This document shows, piece by piece, positions 25,034-33,331 of a stretch of DNA of 43,181 bases (its first letter is position 1; each line of letters opens with the position of its first letter). Below the pieces are notes generated by a model that was not told where the DNA came from, searched no databases, and saw only the letters and a list, made by a program, of their open reading frames with translations. The position numbers and the translations under genes were made by a program. The DNA comes from an uncultured Blautia sp. (lineage in GTDB: Bacteria > Bacillota > Clostridia > Lachnospirales > Lachnospiraceae), in contig CALBGI010000069.1 of the NCBI GenBank assembly GCA_937893675.1, positions 1 to 43,181 on the forward strand. The letters run 5' to 3'.

Positions 25034-25732
25034 TTACGGGGCAACGGCCTCCGTATCGACTTCGGTCTCTTCCTCCGGAAGCTCCTTATAAATCAGCGCA
25101 ATGGGAGATGCGGAATGGAAGGAAGCCTTGATCTGGTTTTCACTCACCTTTTCTCCCTCAAGTACTTCCCACTCATGCTCCTCACAGTAGTGAAGCACAT
25201 CTACCTGAATCTCATCTGTCATATTGTTGGCAGTAAAAGTTACTTCTACCGGATTCTCCTCAGAGATTTCCTGGCCTTCCTCCAGCTCTACCTTCAGCTC
25301 CATGACCGGAGAGATAAACTTATACTCGCTTAAGTCAACCTCTTCCTCCTCTACTGTGCCGTCCAGCTTGTGCAGCTGGATTTTGGGCATTTCCTCTTCT
25401 GTTTTGTCCACGAAAATTTCTTTGAATGCATCTGCAACTGTGGTGTCTGCTTTTGCCTCATTGAGAATCTTTACCGCCTTCTGAATCACTTCTTCGTAAA
25501 GATTTTCCACATCCTTTGTCAGGGTGACTGCTACGTTTTCCACATTTTCTACTTTGATATCCGCATTAAGACCACCTACCATGTTGTTCTCTTCTGTCTG
25601 TGTGGTTGTCTCTGCTGTCACCTTATTGGTATCTACCGCATCCGTCACGCTTCCGGAAGCCATAACCCCAACACTCATGGATACCACGCTGACTGCTGCC
25701 AGCACTCCTGCCAATACTTTTCTGCACTTCAT
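25034..25732 (-). CDS. Secreted acidic protein of unknown function
   Basis: A 232-residue protein from ATG 25732, with GGAGG 8 bp upstream; an earlier in-frame start would be outside a translation site. It has a clear signal peptide (KCRKVLAGVLAAVSVVSMSV then GVMASGS, cleavage near residue 27). It continues with a Thr/Glu-rich stretch, a helical part (KDVENLYEEVIQKAVKILNE, about 74-93), a glutamate-rich beta region and an acidic tail, EEETEVDTEAVAP. No LPXTG or NPQTN motif, hydrophobic anchor or charged tail is present, so it is not an evident sortase substrate despite following the pseudo-sortase. I do not recognise the family. Possibly an extracellular partner of the neighbouring membrane proteins. 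Confidence 0.75.
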   Translation of the reverse strand: MKCRKVLAGVLAAVSVVSMSVGVMASGSVTDAVDTNKVTAETTTQTEENNMVGGLNADIKVENVENVAVTLTKDVENLYEEVIQKAVKILNEAKADTTVADAFKEIFVDKTEEEMPKIQLHKLDGTVEEEEVDLSEYKFISPVMELKVELEEGQEISEENPVEVTFTANNMTDEIQVDVLHYCEEHEWEVLEGEKVSENQIKASFHSASPIALIYKELPEEETEVDTEAVAP

Positions 25733-25804
25733 CTTTTTTACCTCCATAAAAATATATAAATTTTTTTGTTTCCTTATTGCCGTTACATCAAATACCACTG
25801 CATA

Positions 25805-26578
25805 TTATGACGCCTGCTCCACCAGATATGCCTGCACCAGATACCGGTACTCTTTCCCCTGAGGGTCGTGGGTGGATAGAGTAAGAAACCTGTCGCCCGT
25901 GTCGATATCTGTGTCCCGAAGCACCGTAGCGCCCATGGAGCGCTGGCTCAAAATGTCCTTGATAAACGCCCGGACGTTTCCTTCGTAGGTGCCCTGGTTG
26001 AACCGCATCAGCAAATGCCGGTTATCCGACTGGTACGCCGCGAAGATCTGGTACGTCAGCACACTCTGCGGCGTATAGATATATATCAAGGGATGCTCCT
26101 CCATGAACTGCCTGTCCTGGTAGTGAAACAGACTGCCGAACAGAGAACCGTCCTCGTTGTTGTTTCCGTAAATTACCGTCAGCGCATCAGAAAAATCTTT
26201 GGCGTTCAGACGTTCCGTAAATACGGCGCCTGTGGCAAGCTCCTGCTTCTGTGCGTCATGCCCCTGGTAAAAGCTGTCATCTTCGGGATGCTGCAGAACC
26301 GGCTCATCCACCACGCCGGGAATCGTGATCCAGGCATAAATATCCGGGTTTTCTTCCTGAAGCCCCGCGAAATCCACAGGAATCATCAGCTTTCCATTTT
26401 CGTCATACAATGCCGACATATCCCCGGCCCGGCGAAGCTCTGCGTACTCCTGCAGCTGGCTTCGCTTTTCCTCAAGTGCTTCCTGCTGCTCCTGCATCCG
26501 CCGCAGATAGATTCCGCCGGCGGCAGCCGCTGCTGTCAGACCGATCAGAAGCCCTGCTATGAGAAGCTTTTTTTTCAT
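25805..26578 (-). CDS. Class B sortase homologue lacking catalytic His and Cys (pseudo-sortase)
   Basis: A 257-residue protein from ATG 26578 (GGAGG upstream, 4 bp after the LCP stop). It has an N-terminal membrane anchor (about 4-24), a coiled-coil-like stretch (about 26-50), then a full sortase B fold: NPDIYAWITIPGVVDEPVLQ (78-97), DFSDALTVIYGNNNEDGSLF (128-147), FMEEHPLIYIYTP (158-170) and FLTLSTHDPQGKEYRYLVQA (231-250). The invariant His of YGHN is Asn139 and the invariant Cys of TC is His237; only Arg245 of the triad remains. Transpeptidation by the usual mechanism is therefore not expected. It may act as a scaffold or sorting-signal binder. The frame is intact, arguing against simple decay. 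Confidence 0.88.
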   Translation of the reverse strand: MKKKLLIAGLLIGLTAAAAAGGIYLRRMQEQQEALEEKRSQLQEYAELRRAGDMSALYDENGKLMIPVDFAGLQEENPDIYAWITIPGVVDEPVLQHPEDDSFYQGHDAQKQELATGAVFTERLNAKDFSDALTVIYGNNNEDGSLFGSLFHYQDRQFMEEHPLIYIYTPQSVLTYQIFAAYQSDNRHLLMRFNQGTYEGNVRAFIKDILSQRSMGATVLRDTDIDTGDRFLTLSTHDPQGKEYRYLVQAYLVEQAS

Positions 26579-26582
26579 ATGC

Positions 26583-28208
26583 TTATTCCTCCACAGTCTC
26601 CTGGATATAGAAGGTGTCAAGAATCAGCTCGTAGAGAGCCTCATCGTCCACCACGATCTCATCGTATACCTTTCCGGCTACAGCCTCTCCTTTCAGGGAA
26701 ATCAGATCCTCCCCGGAAAAAGACATGTTCATTGCCTGGGTTGCCAGATAAACCGTTTTGTCAAGACTCAGATCGGTCACCATCTGTTTGGACAGTTCCT
26801 GATAGAGCTTTGCCGGGAGTGTGTAATCCTTCTGCATTGCCTTTACTGCCTGGGCAAAAAACTGCTCCACATACATCTTCTGGCGCACCATACGCAGGGA
26901 GTTGCTGTCGTGAAGCTCCACGTTTCTCCAGCGGGTAAAGGTCTCTGCGCTTTTTCCCTGCAGCGTCACAGTGGCACCCTTCTGAAGAAGCGGATCCGCT
27001 TTGGACAAATCCTCCGGTACCGTCACTGTCACCCCGCCTACCGCATCGTTGATCTCTGCAATGGCAGACATGCTGAAGGCCGCATAACCGTTGATCGGAA
27101 TTCCATAGAACAGCTGCGACACCGCGTCTACCATGTACTGGCAGCTGGTTTCCTTGCCGTCACCGTAGGCATAGGCCAATCCAAGATGGCTCTTTTCCTC
27201 TCCCAGATAATTGCCCTTTGCGTCAAACACCGGTATCTCCGTCATAGTATCTCGAGAAACCGCAATAATTTTAATCCTGTTGTTTACCGGATTTAAAGCT
27301 GCCAGAAAGATTGTATCCGCCTGGCCGCTTTCACCGGAAACTCCCTGAATTTCTTCCATCTCCTCGCCGCTTTTGTCAATGCCCATGAAGAGAAGCGTTA
27401 CCATTTTGTCATTGAAGCGGTAGGCGTTTCCCTTATGCCAGATCAGGTCCGCGTCTGCATTGACCGGAATGCTTTCTTTATCCCGGGATTCCATGCTCAG
27501 CTGTACCGTGCTGATATTGTCCTGGATACGCTCTGCGCCTCTGGTGCGCAGATAATGATACGCACCGAACACGCCGCCTACACTTAACACCAGCACCATT
27601 GCTGCCACCGCTGCCACACGGATTGCAATCCCGACCGCTTTTTTGGATTTGAAAAAGCGTCTCCACAGCCGGACAAAGAGCGCGCCCAGAGTTCCTCCCA
27701 GGGTATAAAAAATCAGATTGTCTACGTCAAAGGTCCCCCGCCGCATTCCCAGCTGCAAAAGCTCCGCGGTAAGGCTCAAGGCCAGAGCAAACCCTGCGCT
27801 GTCCAAAAGGCTTCTTCCGCCTTTATGCTGCCAGGCAAACAGGATTCCTACCGGCAGAAACAGCAGAAGATTCAGGCTGTCTCTTATCAGTTCCCCGCTC
27901 AGCTGCCCGGGATTCCCGATGCTGTTAAAGGGGACCAGCTGCATGTCATATACCTTTGTCGGCTCTGCTGCAAAAATCGCAGCCGTCAAAATACATACCA
28001 TATATATAATAAGAAGTGTCCAGATACATCCTCTTCGCAAAAGCCGCTTTTCACGTCTGGAGATCCGAAGTCTCGGAATCACCAGCGCATACAAAAGAAT
28101 GCTTGCCGCCGCCACCAGAAAAATCAGCAGATATACCGCCGACGGAATGGCCTGGAGCCTGGAGGACAGCGTAAAAAAGCCCTTTCCAAAATCACCTAAT
28201 ATTCTCAA
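26583..28208 (-). CDS. VanZ-LCP (LytR-CpsA-Psr) fusion protein
   Basis: A 541-residue protein starting at TTG 28208, preceded by AGAGG with 6 bp spacing. Residues about 20-190 are a VanZ domain with five helices: MQLVPFNSIGNPGQLSGEL, NLLLFLPVGILFAW, LTAELLQLGMRRGTFDVDNL. A further helix (about 192-213) leads to an extracellular LCP domain with TLLFMGIDKSGEE, IIAVSRDTMTEIPVFDAKGN, PINGYAAFSMSAIAEINDAV, GGVTV and a late Arg-Arg region (TRWRNVELHDSNSLRMVRQK). LCP enzymes transfer lipid-linked polymers onto peptidoglycan, the expected last step for this capsule. Fusion to VanZ is unusual and hints that VanZ helps present the lipid substrate. It is the only LCP gene in the window. Confidence 0.88.
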   Translation of the reverse strand: MRILGDFGKGFFTLSSRLQAIPSAVYLLIFLVAAASILLYALVIPRLRISRREKRLLRRGCIWTLLIIYMVCILTAAIFAAEPTKVYDMQLVPFNSIGNPGQLSGELIRDSLNLLLFLPVGILFAWQHKGGRSLLDSAGFALALSLTAELLQLGMRRGTFDVDNLIFYTLGGTLGALFVRLWRRFFKSKKAVGIAIRVAAVAAMVLVLSVGGVFGAYHYLRTRGAERIQDNISTVQLSMESRDKESIPVNADADLIWHKGNAYRFNDKMVTLLFMGIDKSGEEMEEIQGVSGESGQADTIFLAALNPVNNRIKIIAVSRDTMTEIPVFDAKGNYLGEEKSHLGLAYAYGDGKETSCQYMVDAVSQLFYGIPINGYAAFSMSAIAEINDAVGGVTVTVPEDLSKADPLLQKGATVTLQGKSAETFTRWRNVELHDSNSLRMVRQKMYVEQFFAQAVKAMQKDYTLPAKLYQELSKQMVTDLSLDKTVYLATQAMNMSFSGEDLISLKGEAVAGKVYDEIVVDDEALYELILDTFYIQETVEE

Positions 28209-28220
28209 TTTTAACCTCTT

Positions 28221-28691
28221 TTACTGTGCTGCTTTGACAATCAGTTTCAGTTCCCGCTGCGGACTTGCATTCCCGTCCGTATCTGTAACAAAATAGATCA
28301 ATGTATACTCACCGGGAACATTCAAGTCGAACACGCCCTGTACCTGAATTCTCCGAAACAGCGTGTAGTAATCATCCTTATCATCTGTGATGTCTGCCAC
28401 CTGGGAAACCACATCAAAGGGCTGTCCCACAGTCATTTCATAGGTATCCGCGGCCAGGGTGAGCACCGGGATCGCCGGGTCATCCGGCATAAGAAGAGGT
28501 GTGGGCGTGGGCGCAGGCTCCGGTGTCGGCGTAGGTTCCGGCGTCGGCGTCAGCTTGATCTCCATGGTTTGCTGCGCATCTGCCGTGAGCTCAATTTTTT
28601 TGTTGACTCCCTCCAGAGAGCGAAGCGCTAGTGCAAGGGACAGACCTGCTGCCAGAAACAGCGCTGCCGTGATCCATATTTTTTTCTTCAT
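28221..28691 (-). CDS. Membrane-anchored protein with Pro-Thr linker and Ig-like domain
   Basis: A 156-residue protein. It has an N-terminal anchor (KKKIWITAALFLAAGLSLAL, about 2-21), a spacer, a Pro/Thr/Glu repeat linker (TPTPEPTPTPEPAPTPTP, about 48-65), then a small beta-sandwich: DTYEMTVGQPFDVVSQVADI followed by NVPGEYTLIYFVTDTDGNAS (about 124-143). The last segment is the canonical end of HYR/DUF5011-like bacterial Ig domains. The linker would hold the domain in the wall. It stands 12 bp before the VanZ-LCP start and just after a tyrosine kinase gene, so it probably works with polymer export or attachment. Start ATG follows AAGGAGG. No enzymatic residues are evident. Confidence 0.75.
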   Translation of the reverse strand: MKKKIWITAALFLAAGLSLALALRSLEGVNKKIELTADAQQTMEIKLTPTPEPTPTPEPAPTPTPLLMPDDPAIPVLTLAADTYEMTVGQPFDVVSQVADITDDKDDYYTLFRRIQVQGVFDLNVPGEYTLIYFVTDTDGNASPQRELKLIVKAAQ

Positions 28692-28702
28692 TGTGCGCCT
28701 CC

Positions 28703-30166
28703 TTACAGTGAGTCTTCCGTGTTCATAGATGTTTCGTCCAGCGCCGCATAACGTTTGTAGCGGCTGTACTTACCGTAGCTTCCGTATTTTCCATACTTTC
28801 CATATGCAGAATAGCCGCCTGGCTTCCGGTTAAGCACATAGCCGAGAAGCTTGTCGCTCTGGATATAGGCGCTGATGCCCTCCCGGATTTCCCGGATTGT
28901 TGCCTGATCATGACGAACCACATACAGAACCGCCTCCGCATAGCCGGCCAGGATCACACCGTCCGTGAAAAATCCGGTGGGAGGTGTGTCAATGATAATG
29001 TAATCATACCAGTTCATCAGATTCTCCATCAGCGCTTCCATTGGTTTATCGGAAAGGATGGCGGCCGCTTCTCCCCGGATCGTTCCGGCAGTGATAACAT
29101 CCAGATTTTCTTTTGTCTGAATGATATCATCCATGGAGGTTCCGTTCTTGAAATAATCCGAAAGTCCCGGGTGTCCCTCTTCAAGCCCCAGCACACGTCC
29201 TATGGTGGGGTTTCGAAGGTCTCCGTCCATCATCAGCACTTTTTTGTCCCGCATTCCAAAAGCCAGCGCCAGATTCAGTGCCAAAAGGCTCTTGCCTTCT
29301 TCCGGAATGGTACTGCTCACAAGAAGCACCTTTTTCTCTTCCTTCTCAAGCTGACGTTCCACACGGGACTGCATCGCCAGCACGGACTGTTTAAAGCCCC
29401 AGTCCACACGCTTATTGGAGATCAGAAGCTGTTCCCGTTTGCTGCTGACACGCTTCTTTGTCTTCGTATCCGGAACAGAGGCAACGCAGCTCTTCACGGT
29501 AACACTGCGCATATCGCTCTCGCGCTGTACGGTCCGGTTCACCCGGGAATATACCGTTGCAATGGCAACACACAGCACAATGCCTGCCAACACTCCTTTT
29601 GCCGCGGACTTTGGAAGGGAATAGGGATTGGAAGGCTCACTGTCTGCCGCAGATTCATCCGCAGTCTGAAGATCCACCGTACCTACTGTTTCCGAAGCCC
29701 ATTCGGGATAAACCTTCTTGAAATTTTCCAGAAGGATATTGGAATTTTCATAGTTATTCGTATTGATATATACGGTAAACAGGTTGGAGCCTTCTGTATT
29801 GGAGGCTGTAATCTGAAAATTTTCATTTCTGGTCTCTTCTTCGATATTTTCCAGCAGATCCCTTTTGAAATCTCTGAGATTTATTACCGTAGGAAGAGAC
29901 AGGCTCAGACGCTTGGCCAGGGCGGCGTCTGTGACCGTATCTCCGGTACGCTCCACTGCATAGGTGATTTTCGCCTCATAGTAAGGCTCATAGGTAAAAT
30001 TAAAATAGGTAACAGCCAGGGTTGTCACTGTCAGCAAGACAAGCAAAAGCTGCAGCCAGCACCTCTTCAGGCACCGGAGATAATCCTCGAACAGCTCCCA
30101 GAGGTCCAGCGCTGCGTCTTCATCTTCGTATCGCTCTGTATTATTCTGATTTTCTGTCCGCATCAT
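28703..30166 (-). CDS. Wzz-tyrosine kinase fusion (CpsC-CpsD type) no. 2, with period-3 tyrosine tail
   Basis: A 487-residue protein. It has a first helix (about 35-57), an extracellular Wzz/chain-length domain, and a second helix (about 189-208), then a BY-kinase. The Walker A region is SSTIPEEGKSLLALNLA (about 283-299), Walker A' is VLMMDGDLRNPTIGR (about 308-322) and Walker B is YDYIIIDTPPTGF (about 391-403). The tail (452-473) has Tyr at every third residue, eight times, mostly as Tyr-Gly-Lys. It should control chain length and export through cyclic autophosphorylation, reversed by the CpsB phosphatase. Its ATG overlaps the stop of the paralogous kinase gene (ATGA), so the two are made together. 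Confidence 0.9.
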   Translation of the reverse strand: MMRTENQNNTERYEDEDAALDLWELFEDYLRCLKRCWLQLLLVLLTVTTLAVTYFNFTYEPYYEAKITYAVERTGDTVTDAALAKRLSLSLPTVINLRDFKRDLLENIEEETRNENFQITASNTEGSNLFTVYINTNNYENSNILLENFKKVYPEWASETVGTVDLQTADESAADSEPSNPYSLPKSAAKGVLAGIVLCVAIATVYSRVNRTVQRESDMRSVTVKSCVASVPDTKTKKRVSSKREQLLISNKRVDWGFKQSVLAMQSRVERQLEKEEKKVLLVSSTIPEEGKSLLALNLALAFGMRDKKVLMMDGDLRNPTIGRVLGLEEGHPGLSDYFKNGTSMDDIIQTKENLDVITAGTIRGEAAAILSDKPMEALMENLMNWYDYIIIDTPPTGFFTDGVILAGYAEAVLYVVRHDQATIREIREGISAYIQSDKLLGYVLNRKPGGYSAYGKYGKYGSYGKYSRYKRYAALDETSMNTEDSL

Positions 30167-31563
30167 TCGTCTCCATTCTTCCTGTTTCCATATCCATAAT
30201 AATATTTTCCGTATCTGCTTCTTCTCTGAATGCCCTGGGTTCCCTTAGTCATATTGATAACGCCGCCAAGAACCGTGGTTCCGGCATCTTCCAGCATATC
30301 CACAACATCATTGACCGCAGCGGCTCTCTCTTCGCTCTCTCTCAAGGAAAGCACCGTTGCTTCTGCAAGGGAAGCCAAAATTTCCGTGTCGCGCACAATG
30401 CCGATCGGCGGTGTATCTATGATGATATAGTCCACATGGCGCCGGAACATCTCAATGGCTTTCTTCAGGCGGTCTCCTTCCAGCAGTCTGTCCGCCTCCG
30501 GGACAGCCTGCTTCTGCCAGAGACAGATCAGACCTTTTTTGTCCGCCGGGCGGATCATGATCTGGTTCAGCTCTATTTTTCCTTCCAGGAAATCAGTCAG
30601 AGAGGTTCCCTCTTTTACTTCCTCATCAAAAATCCGCGCAAGAGCGGGCTTTCTCAAATCCGCATCCATAATAAGCACTTTTTTTCCTCGCTTGATCAGG
30701 CTCAGCGCCAGATTGGCTGCCAGAGTTGTCTTTCCTTCGTTCTCCCGGATACTGGATACCACAGCTACTTTATAATTGCGATGCTTCATTTTCTGCTGGA
30801 AGCAGGTAGTCAGCTTATCCATCTCTTCCATAAACACAGGATCCGTGGTTGGATCTGAAACCAGAAGGGCTTTCTGACCCCGTTTCTTTTTTACATAATG
30901 AAGCTCACTTAAAACGTCCATATCCAGCAGGTTTTCTGCCTGCTCCCGGCTGTAGATTTTGTCAGAAAGCATTTCCACAAGGACGGTCAGGCCCACACCC
31001 GCCAGAATGACCAGCAGCAGAACCGCCAGCGCGTATTTCAGCGGCTGCGCCTGATTTTTTACAATGCTGTCCACCGAAAAATTTTCCAGATTGTTTACCA
31101 CATAGCCGGACTCAAAATACCCGGCAAGCTTCGGATAATTCTCTGTAGCAGCCTTCAAAAGGCGAAAGGCATGCTCTGCACTGTCGCTGTCGGCACTCAG
31201 GGAGATCAGATTCGTCCCCGCTACCTGAGCTGCATATACATTTCCCTCAATGCCCTCTGCCGTAGGCGATTTTTTGATCATTTCCTTCATCGTGTCGCTG
31301 TTCAGGACATTGACATTCCGCACAGCCGCGCTGTTTACATTGCCCTCCGCCAGCTTTGCGGAGTTATTGTCCCTGGGCAGCACCCGCAGATTGACTTTTG
31401 CCGTGTAGCTGTCCTGAAGATAGCTGTCAAATGCCACATAAGCTCCGACTCCCACGATCACGGCACACAAAAAGATGACAACTGCGTTCCTCAGGATTCT
31501 TCGTATTAAATAAGAAATATCCAGTGAAATGTTCTCCATATTCTGTCGATTTCTTTCTTCCAT
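30163..31563 (-). CDS. Wzz-tyrosine kinase fusion (CpsC-CpsD type) no. 1
   Basis: A 466-residue protein from ATG 31563, where AAGGAG is well spaced; an in-frame start 21 bp upstream overlaps that site. A cytoplasmic start and first helix (about 23-45) lead to an extracellular Wzz domain and a second helix (about 178-200, YALAVLLLVILAGVGLTVLV). The BY-kinase has VVSSIRENEGKTTLAANLAL (Walker A), KVLIMDADLRKPALARIFDE (Walker A'), VDYIIIDTPPIGIVRDTEIL (Walker B) and a short tyrosine cluster, RYGKYYYGYG, near the end. In most Firmicutes the Wzz and kinase are separate proteins; here both tandem copies are fused, as in Proteobacterial Wzc. Confidence 0.9.
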   Translation of the reverse strand: MEERNRQNMENISLDISYLIRRILRNAVVIFLCAVIVGVGAYVAFDSYLQDSYTAKVNLRVLPRDNNSAKLAEGNVNSAAVRNVNVLNSDTMKEMIKKSPTAEGIEGNVYAAQVAGTNLISLSADSDSAEHAFRLLKAATENYPKLAGYFESGYVVNNLENFSVDSIVKNQAQPLKYALAVLLLVILAGVGLTVLVEMLSDKIYSREQAENLLDMDVLSELHYVKKKRGQKALLVSDPTTDPVFMEEMDKLTTCFQQKMKHRNYKVAVVSSIRENEGKTTLAANLALSLIKRGKKVLIMDADLRKPALARIFDEEVKEGTSLTDFLEGKIELNQIMIRPADKKGLICLWQKQAVPEADRLLEGDRLKKAIEMFRRHVDYIIIDTPPIGIVRDTEILASLAEATVLSLRESEERAAAVNDVVDMLEDAGTTVLGGVINMTKGTQGIQRRSRYGKYYYGYGNRKNGDE

Positions 31564-31576
31564 TTCTGCGCTCCTT

Positions 31577-32515
31577 TTACTCAACTACCACCATCAGATA
31601 TGCTGTGCAGTCATATCCGGAACGGGGCGCTGTATAGGTATATGCCACATTATAAATTCCCGGCGTGTTTACATCCACACTGGAATGAATGCCAATTTGG
31701 GAAATATTTACCCACTGCAGTTCTGAACCGTTGACAACCTGCTCTGTTACATCCTTCCATTCGCCGCCTTCGTAGACAGAAACCATTGGGCCATAGTCAA
31801 TCTGGCAGGTTCCTCCATCGTTCACATATTTCAGATAAGCGTTGGGATCAAAGCCCTCTCCCTGCTTCAGATAAATCAGATTCTCTGTCAGCTCAATGGA
31901 TGGGCGAAGACTTCTCTCCTCATAACTGTCCTCATAAATCTCCACCTGGACAGGAAGAGATGTGGTATCTCCAATGCTGTTTGTCACGCTGACTGTGCAG
32001 TCATATACACCCGCCTTCGGATCGCCGCTCAAAAGGCGCTCATCCCCGCTCAGAGTGATAAACGGCGTCACATCCCCGTCTATGCAGTCGTCCGCCTTGA
32101 TATAATCAAACAGAGAGATTTCCTCATTCTCTGCGAAGCGCAGCGGGCTGCTGATAGAAAAATGGGCTTTCCGGTAATCGGAATAGGAAAGATTTCTTGT
32201 AAGACGGCCGGAATTGCTGGAATCATCAAAAGCGGCATAGGTTACCAGGAAAGCATTGGCTTCCCCGTTGGGGTCTTTTTCAATGCTCTCGATCACAATG
32301 CTGTCCGTCACATCCCCGTCGCGCTCATCCCGGGCCGTAACGCCTTGCTTCAGCTCATCCTCCGTCGCCTGGATGCTTACCTCCAGCACCTCTTCCGACG
32401 CCTTCAGCACAGGACCTTCCGTATCGATTTCCGCCTGTTTTTTTTCATAATACCGATAGCCTGCAAAGACCGTGGCCAGACACAGTACTGCCAGTATGAT
32501 TCTTGCTCTCTTCAT
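31577..32515 (-). CDS. Membrane-anchored multi-domain Ig-like/cadherin-like surface protein
   Basis: A 312-residue protein. It has an N-terminal anchor (KRARIILAVLCLATVFAGYR, about 2-21) and then at least three extracellular beta domains. Two carry the DUF5011/HYR-type signature of Asp-Gly-Asp-Val (DERDGDVTDSIVIES, about 63-77, and DCIDGDVTPFITLS, about 143-156). Ends such as VNTPGIYNVAYTYTAP (about 284-299) and AGVYDCTVSVTNSIGDTTS (about 168-186) close the Ig sandwiches. It has no wall-sorting signal. Located between the CpsB phosphatase and the kinases, it may sense or bind the extracellular glycan; this is inferred only from position. Start ATG 32515 follows AAGGAG. Confidence 0.75.
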   Translation of the reverse strand: MKRARIILAVLCLATVFAGYRYYEKKQAEIDTEGPVLKASEEVLEVSIQATEDELKQGVTARDERDGDVTDSIVIESIEKDPNGEANAFLVTYAAFDDSSNSGRLTRNLSYSDYRKAHFSISSPLRFAENEEISLFDYIKADDCIDGDVTPFITLSGDERLLSGDPKAGVYDCTVSVTNSIGDTTSLPVQVEIYEDSYEERSLRPSIELTENLIYLKQGEGFDPNAYLKYVNDGGTCQIDYGPMVSVYEGGEWKDVTEQVVNGSELQWVNISQIGIHSSVDVNTPGIYNVAYTYTAPRSGYDCTAYLMVVVE

Positions 32516-32540
32516 GATGCTGCTCCTTTTGTATGTAATC

Positions 32541-33257
32541 TCATCTCACAACCGGATATCCTTTCAAAATTCGGCTTGGATTCTCAGACAGCCATAAATG
32601 CAGCTGAGATTCCGGATATTTTCTCCGAAGCTTTGCCAGCACACCCTGTACGACCGGCGGCCGATATGCGGTATCATGGGCGTCTGTCGCGATCACGCTT
32701 ACAATTCCATCATCCAGCATTCTCTCTGACAGCCTTCTGCACACCTCCCCGAAATCGCCGGCAATACTTCCGGCATTTACCTGCAGCACACATCCCTGCT
32801 CTGACAGATAATAAGCCAGTTCCTTATCCTTCTGGGTAAAAATATACCGTTCGGGATGCGCCAGCACGATACCGTACCCTGCGCTCCTGAGATATTCCAT
32901 TCTCTGCAGAACCGCTCTCACACTTTCGTCAAAGGGAAATTCCACCAGCAAATACTCCGTATGATTCAACGCCAAAAGCTCTTTTTTTTTCAGAAGGGAA
33001 AACGCCCCATCATCCAGAAAAATCTCCATGCCCGGATAAACCTTCAGCGGAATTTTATTTTTTTGAAGCTCGTTCTTCAGTGCAGAAAATCTCTCCTGAT
33101 ACTCTTTCAGCGAATAGGGATAATAGTTTCCGTGACTGGTCGCCGCCATATGGCCGATCCCGTCTGCCACAGCCATGGCAGCCATTTTCAGGGCTTCCTC
33201 CATGCACTCTGCCCCGTCGTCCAGCCCTGGAATAATATGCGCATGTATATCTACCAT
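32541..33257 (-). CDS. cpsB: CpsB/Wzb-type PHP-family tyrosine phosphatase
   Basis: A 238-residue manganese-dependent phosphatase from ATG 33257, preceded by GGAAAGG; the frame continues upstream but without PHP similarity. The metal sites are visible: MVDIHAHIIPGLDDGAECM (1-19), MAATSHGNYY (about 39-48; Ser where most have Pro of TPH), PLKVYPGMEIFLDDG, IVLAHPERYIF (about 134-144) and VSVIATDAHDTAYRPP (about 188-203). It dephosphorylates the tyrosine tails of the BY-kinases and so sets polymer output. It is the first clear protein gene after the locus promoter. Length matches the family (about 240-260). Confidence 0.9.
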   Translation of the reverse strand: MVDIHAHIIPGLDDGAECMEEALKMAAMAVADGIGHMAATSHGNYYPYSLKEYQERFSALKNELQKNKIPLKVYPGMEIFLDDGAFSLLKKKELLALNHTEYLLVEFPFDESVRAVLQRMEYLRSAGYGIVLAHPERYIFTQKDKELAYYLSEQGCVLQVNAGSIAGDFGEVCRRLSERMLDDGIVSVIATDAHDTAYRPPVVQGVLAKLRRKYPESQLHLWLSENPSRILKGYPVVR

Positions 33258-33331
33258 AAACAGCCTTTCCGTTGTTGATATTTCTGTCCCAAAATCCCCT
33301 GGGGAAGCATGTGTTTCCTCTTTTCCGCCGC

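Noticed and set aside
25034..25732. The secreted acidic protein as substrate of the neighbouring sortase homologue.
   Set aside because: It has no LPXTG/NPQTN-type signal, hydrophobic anchor or basic tail, and the sortase homologue lacks its catalytic residues.
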